In this document: positions 24,580-32,400 of the stretch, piece by piece
Layout of the letters: each line of letters begins with the position of its first letter
How positions within the stretch are numbered: position 1 is the first letter of the stretch
From: CAZYSK01 sp964649415
GTDB lineage: Bacteria > Chloroflexota > Anaerolineae > B4-G1
DNA length: 64,000 nt
Reading direction: 5' to 3'
NCBI GenBank assembly: GCA_964649415.1
Contig: CAZYSK010000003.1
Span: 1 to 64,000 of the forward strand
Made by a program: the position numbers and the translations under genes
Notes under the pieces: generated by a model
The model's database searches: none
The model's input: only the letters and a program-made list of their open reading frames with translations
Told to the model about the DNA's origin: nothing

Positions 24580-25748
24580 TCCATCCTCTGTCTCGCGAAG
24601 AACGCCTGATCGACGCTTTCGCCGCCCACTATGCGTCCGAACCCGCGATCTGGGCGCGAGCGCCGGGCCGCGTGGACTTGATGGGCAGCCACACCGACTA
24701 CAACCTGGGCTACGTGCTCACGATGCCGGTTGATCGGGATCTCTGGATTGCCGCTCGACCGCGCTCCGATCGCGTGGTGCAGGCGAACTCGTTGGATATC
24801 GAGGGAGGCGGCCACTTCAGCCTGGACGCTATTATCCGCGACGAGGCGTCGCCCTGGACCAACTATGTGCGTGGCGTGGCAGCCGTCCTGCAAAGTGAGG
24901 GGTACGCCTTGAGCGGCTTCGACGGCCTCGTGCACAGCACCATACCCCTCGGCAGCGGGCTGAGTTCGTCGGCCGCGCTGGAGGCTGCCACCGCCGTTCT
25001 TTTTCAGATGCTGGGCGAGTGGGAGATCGATCCGGTGCAGATGGCCCTGCTTTGCCAGCGGGCCGAGAACGAGTTCGTAGGTATGAACTGTGGCATCCTG
25101 GACCAGTACACCTCGATCCTGGGGCAGGCAGGGTGTGCGCTCCTCCTGGACTGTCGCGACTTGACCAGTCAGCCAGTGGCACTGCCCAAGGGCCTCCAGG
25201 TTGTGATATGCGATACGCAGGCCAGGCGCGAGCTCACCGGCTCCGAGTACGGCGAGCGCCGCGCCCAGTGCGAGGAGGGCACCCGGTTGCTGGCCCATTT
25301 CTACCCCGGCGTGACCACGCTGCGGGACGTCACGCTCGCTCAGTTCGAAGCACGCGAGGCGGATCTGCCAGCAGTAGTGGCCCAACGGTGTCGCTTCATC
25401 ATCGAGGAGAACGAGCGGGTATTGCGGCTTGCGGAGACGTTGCCTGCAGGTGATCGGGTTGCCATCAACGCCTTGATGGTTGCGTCCTACCAGGGTGCCC
25501 GGGATCTATACGAGATCGGCTCACCGGAGATGGAAGCGATGATGGTGGCGATGCTCGGCGCTCCAGCCGTGGCCGGCGCACGACAGGCGGGGGCGGGATT
25601 TGGTGGTTGTATGGTCGCGATCGTGGAGGGGGAAGGCGTGGACACGTTCGAGCACCATGTGCGGCAGTCATACGTGACCGCCACGGGCATCGAGCCGAGA
25701 GTCTATCCTGTGCGGGCGGCCGCAGGGGCAGGAGCCTTGGCTCGCTAA
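24576..25748 (+). CDS. galK: Galactokinase (GHMP kinase family)
   Basis: A 390-residue cytoplasmic sugar kinase that phosphorylates galactose (or a close analogue) at C1 with ATP. The galactokinase signature GRVDLMGSHTDYNLGYV lies near the N-terminus, the GHMP ATP loop is PLGSGLSSSAALE, the catalytic-base region is NCGILDQYTS, and the C-terminal motif is GAGFGGCMVA. The signature has VDLMGSHTD where classical GalK has VNLIGEHTD; Ser for Glu at a sugar-contact region hints at altered specificity. Start ATG 24576 overlaps the previous stop. No galT, galE or galM is nearby. Confidence 0.9.
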   Translation: MIHPLSREERLIDAFAAHYASEPAIWARAPGRVDLMGSHTDYNLGYVLTMPVDRDLWIAARPRSDRVVQANSLDIEGGGHFSLDAIIRDEASPWTNYVRGVAAVLQSEGYALSGFDGLVHSTIPLGSGLSSSAALEAATAVLFQMLGEWEIDPVQMALLCQRAENEFVGMNCGILDQYTSILGQAGCALLLDCRDLTSQPVALPKGLQVVICDTQARRELTGSEYGERRAQCEEGTRLLAHFYPGVTTLRDVTLAQFEAREADLPAVVAQRCRFIIEENERVLRLAETLPAGDRVAINALMVASYQGARDLYEIGSPEMEAMMVAMLGAPAVAGARQAGAGFGGCMVAIVEGEGVDTFEHHVRQSYVTATGIEPRVYPVRAAAGAGALAR

Positions 25749-25760
25749 GAGGCTCTCTCC

Positions 25761-25775
25761 AACCTTCGCAAGGTT
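25761..25775. repeat. Small palindrome AACCTTCGCAAGGTT
   Basis: A 6-bp inverted repeat with a 3-base loop in the 63-base gap between galK and the MeTr-like gene. It lacks a T-run. Confidence 0.5.
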
Positions 25776-25811
25776 AACCTCGGTATCCTAAGGCCAGCGG
25801 AGGCCAGGACC

Positions 25812-26690
25812 ATGGAGACGGTTCTCAAAGGAAGCAAGAGCGTCGTACACATCACCCCCGACCGTCCCACTGTGCTCGTCGGCAGGTGTGCCAGTCCGAC
25901 GATGTGTAGACGACCGATAGGTGAGGCAGTCGTGAGCTACGTCGAGATCGCCAGGAACGAGGCGCTCGCCCAAGTTGCTGCCGGTGCCGACGTCATCAAC
26001 GTCGATGGGAGAGAGATAGGTCTGGACCAGGTAGAAATCCTCCCCCGCGCTGTCAAGCGAATCCAGGAATCAGTCGAGGTTCCCATCAGTATTGAGACGT
26101 CCATCCCTGAAGCGCTGACCGCGGCACTCAAGACCTGCCGGGGCAAGCCGCTGATCAATGCCGTCAACGGCGGGGAACAGAGCCTGAGCCAGATCCTGCC
26201 ACTCGCGGCCGAGTATGGGGCAGTGGTCATTGGCCGATGCAGGGATGAGGAAGGTGTACCTGACGATCCATACGGGCGACTGGAGATCGCCCTCAGAATC
26301 ACCGAGCGCGCCGAGGGCCTGGGTATCCCCCGCGAGGACGTGCTGATCGACTGCCTCACCCAGGCCGTCGAGACCAACCCCGAGGCGGCGCTGATCACCC
26401 TGGAGACCGTTCGCCTGGTGAGGGCCGAACTGGAAGCCAATATGACGCTGGACATCAACGCTGTCTCCAACGAGCTGCCCAATAGCGGGTCGCTTCACCA
26501 GGCCCTCCTGACAGCAGCGATCGCAGAAGGCGTCAACGTCCCCATCATAGACGTGGCCCGCGATAGACAGGCTATCCTGGCGCTGGACGTGATCCTGGGC
26601 CGCGACGAATCCGCCCAGAGATACATCCGCTACTACCACTACCGCCGGACCGGAATGAGAGGGTTGGTGGACTGGGAAATGGTCGGTTGA
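25812..26690 (+). CDS. Pterin-binding methyltransferase homologue (MeTr/DHPS-like)
   Basis: A 292-residue TIM barrel related to methyltetrahydrofolate:corrinoid methyltransferases (AcsE, MetH pterin domain). Aligned landmarks are GADVINVDG (pterin-binding Asp), PISIETSIPEAL, the strand KPLINAVNG, AAEYGAVVIG, the IDCLTQ strand and the region NAVSNELPN where AcsE has GLSNVSQ. The usual N-terminal GERIN is changed to VGRCASP. Known relatives move a methyl group between tetrahydrofolate and a cobalamin protein, but no B12-binding protein is in this window. It follows galK and is probably the last gene of the catabolic operon. Confidence 0.78.
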   Translation: METVLKGSKSVVHITPDRPTVLVGRCASPTMCRRPIGEAVVSYVEIARNEALAQVAAGADVINVDGREIGLDQVEILPRAVKRIQESVEVPISIETSIPEALTAALKTCRGKPLINAVNGGEQSLSQILPLAAEYGAVVIGRCRDEEGVPDDPYGRLEIALRITERAEGLGIPREDVLIDCLTQAVETNPEAALITLETVRLVRAELEANMTLDINAVSNELPNSGSLHQALLTAAIAEGVNVPIIDVARDRQAILALDVILGRDESAQRYIRYYHYRRTGMRGLVDWEMVG

Positions 26691-26722
26691 GGCATGACAC
26701 ACTCACGCCTGGCCTATCGAGA

Positions 26723-26751
26723 TTGACAACCTTCCACAGCCGCTTTATACT
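26723..26751 (+). promoter_or_regulatory. Strong promoter before the flavodoxin-like gene
   Basis: Consensus TTGACA (26723-26728), 17 bases, TATACT (26746-26751). The flavodoxin-like and CehA-like genes therefore form a unit separate from the upstream locus. Confidence 0.6.
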
Positions 26752-26808
26752 TGAGCCGCACCCCGACCGCAAGGTGCAAGACTGCGTTCGCCCCGGGAGG
26801 TGTAGCCA

Positions 26809-27372
26809 GTGAAAGCCGCGATCATCTATTGGTCCAAGACCGGAAACACAGACAAAGTGGCACACGCCATCATGGAGGGCCTGGAGACAGCCGGCGTGGA
26901 CGTTGTGCTCACAACGCCAGAGCAGGCCGACGACATAGACTTCTACGCCTACGACCTGGTCTGCATCGGCTTCCCGTCCTACCGCTGGCATCCACCCAAG
27001 CCGATGGACAACTTCCTGTCGCGCAAGTACGGCACGTATCGCCGGCAGGGCCGGGTCAAAACCGGCGCCCCGAAGGTACCCGGCAAACATGCGTTGATCT
27101 TCTGCACGTATTCCGGGCCACACACTGGCATCAGAGAGGCTATTCCCGCCGCGCTGTACGCCGGTCAATTCCTCGAACATCTCGGTTTCACCGTCCTGGA
27201 CACGTGGCACGTCGTGGGCGAGTTCCACGGCTCAGTCGAGAAGAGCACGCTGGGCAGGCTGGGGGACATCCGGGGCCGACCCAATGAACAAGACCTGAGA
27301 GAGATAACACAGCGCACAGCGCAGTTGGTGCAACAGATCCGCGCCGGTTGGCACACACGCACCAGCGAATAG
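26809..27372 (+). CDS. Flavodoxin-like protein
   Basis: A 187-residue FMN-fold protein. The phosphate-binding loop is near the N-terminus (YWSKTGNTDKVA, close to the SxTGNT consensus), and later loops include GFPSYRWHPPKPM and CTYSGPHTGIREA. It is longer than small electron-transfer flavodoxins (140-170) and resembles those attached to flavin oxidoreductases. It starts at GTG 26809 with GGGAGG nearby. It may supply reducing equivalents to a neighbouring enzyme; reductive activation of a corrinoid is one idea, unsupported by any direct signal. Confidence 0.82.
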   Translation: MKAAIIYWSKTGNTDKVAHAIMEGLETAGVDVVLTTPEQADDIDFYAYDLVCIGFPSYRWHPPKPMDNFLSRKYGTYRRQGRVKTGAPKVPGKHALIFCTYSGPHTGIREAIPAALYAGQFLEHLGFTVLDTWHVVGEFHGSVEKSTLGRLGDIRGRPNEQDLREITQRTAQLVQQIRAGWHTRTSE

Positions 27373-27382
27373 GAGACGAGAC

Positions 27383-30211
27383 GTGCCCAGCTTTCACGAC
27401 GGTCCCAGCTCACCACTGTTCGCTCCGCTGTCATACCGCGCAGACGCGACGCCCACCGATCTGGCAGGTGCAGCGGACGACGCACCGGCAGCTATCTCGC
27501 CCGAGATGGCAGCAGCGCTGGAACACGCACCCAGCGGCCAATGCACGGCCTGGGGCATCCCATTCGAGATCGGCGACGTGCTCCTAGTCTCAGATCAGGC
27601 AGTCTCTCTGGACCGCCCGGATGTCCGACCGTCTGCGGTCGGCAGCATCCGCTGCATCCCTGCCGGCACATCGGACCGCCGGCATCTTGCCGGCACAATC
27701 GCTCTCCCCCCCACACTCGCCCAGTGGCTCGTGTTCATGCACACGTCGGACCTGTGTCCACCCAAGCCAGGTCCAGACGGCGTTATCTCGCCCATGCGGG
27801 GCGAAGGGCGGCTCGCCGAACACGCGGCTGACTACGTGATGTGCTATGAAGACGGCACGGAGGTGCGTGTGCCGATTCGCCGCCGCCACCAGCTTAGCGC
27901 GTTCCGCCGCCGCTGGGGGGAAAACTGCCTTGAGGCAGTCGCACATCACAAGCCGTATCCGGTTCGGGCCTCACACGAGCAACTGGCCACCGGTTGGGGG
28001 CGGACGCAAACCCGCGTCGCATCGGCGGACGGTGCGCCGTGGGCGAACTGGCTCTGGGCCTGGCAGAACCCCCACCCCGACAAGAGACTGGTCGGGATTC
28101 GCTTCGAGCCGGTGTGCGGCACCATCATCGTATCGGCCATCTCGGCTGGGGACGCGTCCTCGCTGCCCCTGCGCTGGCGGACACGCCGCAAGGTGCTGCT
28201 GACGCTGCCTGAGGGAGAGGCATTCCAGCCCGATTTGGACGAACGCGGCCTGCTCTCGCACATCCAACTCGACCTGGGGCAGGTCATCTCGGCGACCCCA
28301 CGCCCGGTTTACCCCAGGGAAACGTGGGCCGAGACGAGCAACAACCAGGTGCCCGCACAGTCTGAGCGCGAGATACTGGTCGAGTACACAGCCCATCCCG
28401 ATGCCCGCTTCCACCTCTCGACCGGCCCCGAAAACACGCCGAACGGACCGCCCGGATGTCCGCATCCGCTGCATCCTTACCGGCACAGCGTCCACGGACG
28501 CACGACCAACGTCCGCGGACGCACGGCCAATGTCCGCCTCATCCCCGTGTCGGAGCTCGAAGAAGCTGCTGAAGAACTTCCCGGTCGCTCAGGATTCCAC
28601 CTGCGCCCGGTGGTGGCGGCGACGCAGCGGGTCACGCTGCGCGCGGTAGAGCAGGGAAGCGGCAAGCGCGTGCCCGTCAAGCTGCACGTTCACGGCGAAT
28701 GGGGCGAGTACCTGGCACCAATTGACCGCCATCGTATCCCTAACCCCGCCTGGTTCGAGGACTACAGCGTGGATTTCGTCCATCGCAGCCAGTATGAGCC
28801 GGGCAGGCCCCACAATTGCACCTACATCCCCGGAGAGACGCGCATCAAACTGCCGCTAGGCAAGGTGTACGTCGAGGTGTCGAAAGGGTTTGAGATCCGG
28901 CCCGTGCGGAAGGTGGTGGAGGTGACGCCCGCCACCAGGGAAATCACCCTCGAAATCGAAAAGGTGCTGCCGTGGCGCGAGCGAGGGTGGGTCACGGCCG
29001 ACACGCACGTCCACTTTCTCTCTCCGATGGCGGCCCTGCTCGAAGGGTGCGCCGAGGGCGTGAACGTCGTCAACCTGCTGGCCAGCCAATGGGGAGAACT
29101 GATGACCAACGTGGGCGACTTCGACGGCAAGACCACGTGGGGCTCGAAAGGGGCAGGCGGCGATGGGGAGTACATGGTGCGCGTGGGAACGGAGAACCGG
29201 CAACACGTGCTGGGGCATATCTCCCTCTTGGGTTACCAAGGTCCCATTATCGCGCCGATGACAACAGGCGGGCCGGACGAGTCCGCACTGGGCGACCCTA
29301 TAGAGGTCCTACTGACCGAATGGGCCAGGCAGTGCAAGAAGCAGGGCGGGCTGGTCGTCCTCCCGCATTTCCCCAATCCCCGCGCTGAGCACGCGGCCAG
29401 CATCGTGAGCGGGGACATTGACGCGATTGAGATGACGTCGTGGGGAAACCTGTACGGCGGTATTGACCCGTACTCCATCTCAGACTGGTACCGCTACCTG
29501 AACTGTGGCTACATGGTGGCTGCAGTCGGCGGCACAGACAAGATGAGTGCGGACACGGCGGTGGGCACGGTGCGCACCTACGCTCACATCTACCCAGACA
29601 CTCCGTTCACCTACGCCACGTGGATGGACGCGGTGCGTCGGGCAGAGACGTTCGTCACCTACGGCCCGCTGCTGGAGTTCACTGTGGACGGACATCCGAT
29701 GGGAGAGCGGATCGAGATGACGGCCAACGGGGGGACGGTGGACGTCACGTGGGAGGTCGCCAGCGTCACCACCTCGATGTCCCGCGTGGAGCTGGTCGTT
29801 AACGGGGAAATCCGGGAGAGCGTGGCGGTCGCACCGGAGCAGGGCACGGGCCACTGGTCGGTCCGGGTAGACGAGAGCTCCTGGCTGGCGCTGCTGGTGC
29901 GGGGGCACTGCCCGGGCAGGCAGGAGGATAGCCCATCCGAGATCGTCGCCGCCCACTCCTCGCCGGTGACGATCTCGGTCGAGGGATCGCCCATGCTCGC
30001 TGCGGCTGACGCGGTCACCATCCTTGAACAGATCGAGGGAGCCCTGGCCTACCTGGACACGGTCGGCACACGGGCCGAGGACGCCGCCTACAAGCGCATG
30101 CGCTTGATCCTGACGTCGGCCCATCGTTCCCTGCACAATCGCATGCACCAACTGGGCTATTACCACGACCACACGCCATTGACAGACCACCCGGAGCACC
30201 ACGAAGCGTGA
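27383..30211 (+). CDS. CehA/McbA-type PHP-fold metallohydrolase with repeat insertions
   Basis: A 942-residue protein beginning at GTG behind AGGAGA, 10 bases after the flavodoxin gene. The catalytic part (from about residue 535) has the PHP-type opening TADTHVHF, then LPHFPNP and EMTSWGN, as in CehA/McbA metallohydrolases; a C-terminal beta domain and helix follow. The N-terminal half is unassigned and beta-rich. Two stretches, residues about 77-104 and 354-385, are encoded by short palindromic repeats and look foreign (RHLAGT; HGRTTNVRGRTANVR). No signal peptide is seen. The substrate is unknown; relatives cleave carbamate esters or act on sugar-linked compounds. Confidence 0.75.
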   Translation: MPSFHDGPSSPLFAPLSYRADATPTDLAGAADDAPAAISPEMAAALEHAPSGQCTAWGIPFEIGDVLLVSDQAVSLDRPDVRPSAVGSIRCIPAGTSDRRHLAGTIALPPTLAQWLVFMHTSDLCPPKPGPDGVISPMRGEGRLAEHAADYVMCYEDGTEVRVPIRRRHQLSAFRRRWGENCLEAVAHHKPYPVRASHEQLATGWGRTQTRVASADGAPWANWLWAWQNPHPDKRLVGIRFEPVCGTIIVSAISAGDASSLPLRWRTRRKVLLTLPEGEAFQPDLDERGLLSHIQLDLGQVISATPRPVYPRETWAETSNNQVPAQSEREILVEYTAHPDARFHLSTGPENTPNGPPGCPHPLHPYRHSVHGRTTNVRGRTANVRLIPVSELEEAAEELPGRSGFHLRPVVAATQRVTLRAVEQGSGKRVPVKLHVHGEWGEYLAPIDRHRIPNPAWFEDYSVDFVHRSQYEPGRPHNCTYIPGETRIKLPLGKVYVEVSKGFEIRPVRKVVEVTPATREITLEIEKVLPWRERGWVTADTHVHFLSPMAALLEGCAEGVNVVNLLASQWGELMTNVGDFDGKTTWGSKGAGGDGEYMVRVGTENRQHVLGHISLLGYQGPIIAPMTTGGPDESALGDPIEVLLTEWARQCKKQGGLVVLPHFPNPRAEHAASIVSGDIDAIEMTSWGNLYGGIDPYSISDWYRYLNCGYMVAAVGGTDKMSADTAVGTVRTYAHIYPDTPFTYATWMDAVRRAETFVTYGPLLEFTVDGHPMGERIEMTANGGTVDVTWEVASVTTSMSRVELVVNGEIRESVAVAPEQGTGHWSVRVDESSWLALLVRGHCPGRQEDSPSEIVAAHSSPVTISVEGSPMLAAADAVTILEQIEGALAYLDTVGTRAEDAAYKRMRLILTSAHRSLHNRMHQLGYYHDHTPLTDHPEHHEA
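27611..27694. repeat. Composite palindromic repeat inside the CehA-like gene, copy 1
   Basis: GACCGCCCGGATGTCC is joined to GCATCCGCTGCATCC as in copy 2, but an extra 18 bases, GACCGTCTGCGGTCGGCA, sit between them. That insert matches the unit repeated three times at 45077-45124 (reverse strand). The palindrome CCGCCGGCATCTTGCCGGC follows at 27676-27694. The reading frame is kept. Confidence 0.85.
28443..28537. repeat. Palindromic repeat inside the CehA-like gene, copy 2, plus 21-bp repeats
   Basis: GACCGCCCGGATGTCC directly followed by GCATCCGCTGCATCC, lacking the 18-base insert of copy 1 and read in a different frame. It continues into two 21-base units that begin GTCCRCGGACGCACG and encode VHGRTTN and VRGRTAN. 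Confidence 0.85.
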
Positions 30212-30317
30212 AGGGTAGCATAGGCCAACCTCTGCCAGCCATCAGCAGTGTGCGCCTCAGGCAAACCGGCGTACTCGTAGCTGGACAGACGCCGGCCCTG
30301 GAGGCACAGGAGAACCG

Positions 30318-31412
30318 ATGAACAAGAGATTGCTTGCTTTGCGGTTTGTCTTCGTGATGACCCTGGCCCTGGCTGCGGCCGGCTGCGGGCCGAGTGCACC
30401 TTCCCCCGCGCCGACCGTAGCACGCGCGCCGACCCTCGTGCCACCTACACCACCGCCCACTGCCACTCCCACGCCAATGCCTCCCACCCCGACGCCAAGT
30501 CCTACCCGATCCCCCGTCCCACCCACGGCGACGCGAGTCACCCCCACCTCCACGTTTCCGCCCACCTATACCCCCGTCCCGCCCACGCCGACGCCCGCTC
30601 TCACGTCCACCACACCAGTCTCCACGCCGGCGACCACCCTGCCCGCGCCGACGGCGTCCCTGACGCACACGTCCACCCCTGCACCGGGCACAGGGCCGCG
30701 GATCAGCTACTTCCGCGCCAACGTTAGCGAGGCCGATCCCGGAGATACCATCACGCTGGAATGGCAATCCAGCAGTGGCACTCAGGCCTTGCTGTATCAT
30801 CTCTTGCTTTCCGGCCAATTCGGCCGCTTCTGGGAAGTCGAGCCAAGCGGCTCGATGGACTACGTCATTCCTACCGATTCCCGCAATTGGGAGGGATTCA
30901 GCCTCTACGTCTTCGACGACGCAGAGCGTAGCGCGCAGGCTACCCTGGCCGTGAAGCTGCGCTGCCCTGACGAGTGGTTCTTCTCCCCGGCCCCGGAAGG
31001 GTGTCCCAGAAGCGCGCCCATCTACGCCGATGGAGCAGAGCAGCACTTCGAACGCGGCGTGATGCTGTGGAATAGCCAGGAGCGCATGATCTACGCGCTC
31101 TTCGACGATAGCGGTTTGATTGCCTGGAGGGCCTACGTGGATGAGTGGCAGGAGGGTGATCCCGCCTCAGATCCCAGCATCGTAGCGCCAACAGGGCTGT
31201 ACCAGCCCGTACGGGGCTTTGGCCGGATCTGGCGGGAGATACCTGACGTCCGCGACCGGCTCGGATGGGCAGTGGGCGCGGAGGCAAGCTACCCGACGAC
31301 AATCCAGCGCACCTCGCGCTTCAAGTACAACGACACGTACATCAGCGCGTTGGACGGCGGAGTGTGGGAACTGAAAGCAGAGGGCAGCGAATGGAGTCAC
31401 TTCGGACCCTAG
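30318..31412 (+). CDS. Lipoprotein with Pro/Thr-rich stalk
   Basis: A 364-residue lipoprotein. The signal peptide ends in the lipobox AAAGC (Cys about residue 23), followed by about 90 residues dominated by Pro and Thr (repeated PTPTP), a stalk that would lift the C-terminal domain off the membrane. The globular part begins at ISYFRANVSEADPGDTITLEW, a beta-sandwich-like segment, and includes RPVRGFGRIWRE-like GFGRIWREIPDVRDRLGWA, which I cannot assign. AGGAG precedes the ATG. Confidence 0.8.
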   Translation: MNKRLLALRFVFVMTLALAAAGCGPSAPSPAPTVARAPTLVPPTPPPTATPTPMPPTPTPSPTRSPVPPTATRVTPTSTFPPTYTPVPPTPTPALTSTTPVSTPATTLPAPTASLTHTSTPAPGTGPRISYFRANVSEADPGDTITLEWQSSSGTQALLYHLLLSGQFGRFWEVEPSGSMDYVIPTDSRNWEGFSLYVFDDAERSAQATLAVKLRCPDEWFFSPAPEGCPRSAPIYADGAEQHFERGVMLWNSQERMIYALFDDSGLIAWRAYVDEWQEGDPASDPSIVAPTGLYQPVRGFGRIWREIPDVRDRLGWAVGAEASYPTTIQRTSRFKYNDTYISALDGGVWELKAEGSEWSHFGP

Positions 31413-31413
31413 C

Positions 31414-31482
31414 CTCTACAGAGGCGCCATTCCGATGGCGCACCTTAGTCTCCACAGAGGCGCCATTCCGATGGCGCACCTT
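31414..31482. repeat. Two copies of the GCGCCATTCCGATGGCGC palindrome
   Basis: Palindromic cores at 31424-31441 and 31460-31477, each within a conserved 33-36-base unit (CTCTACAGAG...CACCTTA). A third copy lies inside the next gene (31570-31587); two more are at 36376-36393 and 36412-36429. Confidence 0.9.
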
Positions 31483-31542
31483 GACGGGACCATTGCCCAA
31501 CGAACTGATCACGATACACGCAACCAACGCAAGGAGAGAGAC

Positions 31543-32352
31543 ATGCAATACATCACCACTCCTACAAAGGCGCCATTCCGATGGCGCACCATCCGTGTAG
31601 AGAAGAAAGATCACATCGGCTGGATCACGCTCAATCGCCCTGAAGCAAGGAATACCTTCACCACGCCTCTGGCCAGGGAACTCAACGCGGCCCTGGAGGA
31701 ACTGGACGGCGACGCCGACGTGCGTGTTGTGGTGATCGGGGCGGCAGGCAAACACTTCTCCACGGGCATTGACTTGGGCGAGTTCGGGGACAAGAGCCAT
31801 CAGGCGTACCGTGAGCTGATCAAGCTGATGGACCAGCACAACCACACGATCGCGCGGATGAACAAGCCCGTCATCGCGTCGGTCAAAGGCTACGCCATCG
31901 CCAACGGTGCAGGGCTGACATTCGCCTGCGACTTGGTCGTGGCCGCCGAGGGGGCTAAGTTTGGCACCACCGCCATCAACGTCGGCCTGATCTGCCTCGG
32001 ACCAGCCGTCCCCCTGCTGCGCTCCGTGGGGCGCAAGAAGACGCTCGAGATGGTCCTGACCGGGGACATGATCTCGGCGGCGGAGGCAGAACGGCTTGGG
32101 CTGGTCAACAAGGTGGTGCCGGACGATCAACTGGATGCCGCCACGCTCGAACTGGCCTCCAAGCTGGCCGCGAAAAGCCCGCTGGCCCTGCAGATTGGCA
32201 AGAGCGGTATCTACGGCATAGCGGACCTGCCTTACCACCAGGCCCAGGACTACGCGGGCGAGCTTTTCGCCGCCCTGTGTTCGACAGAGGACGCGCAAGA
32301 GGGAATAGCGGCTTTCGTGGAACGGCGAAAGCCGGACTGGAAAGAGAGGTGA
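31543..32352 (+). CDS. Enoyl-CoA hydratase/isomerase family protein
   Basis: A 269-residue crotonase-fold enzyme. It has the A(A)GKHFSTGIDLGEF oxyanion-hole loop, KPVIASVKGYAIANGAGLTFACD with the second oxyanion glycine, and INVGLICLGPAVPLLRSVG. Standard hydratases carry two catalytic Glu residues; the first region here reads ANGAGLTFACD, so hydratase, isomerase or another crotonase reaction remain possible. ATG 31543 follows AAGGAGAG. Residues about 8-16 (TKAPFRWRT) are encoded by a palindromic repeat directly after the start, so the native N-terminus has been extended or replaced. Confidence 0.88.
   Translation: MQYITTPTKAPFRWRTIRVEKKDHIGWITLNRPEARNTFTTPLARELNAALEELDGDADVRVVVIGAAGKHFSTGIDLGEFGDKSHQAYRELIKLMDQHNHTIARMNKPVIASVKGYAIANGAGLTFACDLVVAAEGAKFGTTAINVGLICLGPAVPLLRSVGRKKTLEMVLTGDMISAAEAERLGLVNKVVPDDQLDAATLELASKLAAKSPLALQIGKSGIYGIADLPYHQAQDYAGELFAALCSTEDAQEGIAAFVERRKPDWKER
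31564..31590. repeat. GCGCCATTCCGATGGCGC copy inside the enoyl-CoA hydratase gene
   Basis: Core 31570-31587, seven codons after the chosen ATG, in frame. It is identical in core to the two copies about 100-150 bases upstream. Confidence 0.9.
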
Positions 32353-32400
32353 TCGCATGAGCATCGATAGAGAGCGCACAAGTGGGGAGGAGACGATCTG

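Noticed and set aside
27383..30211. Pseudogene, because of the foreign-looking segments
   Set aside because: The frame is open for 942 codons, with a good start site and intact metal-binding motifs; the insertions keep the frame.
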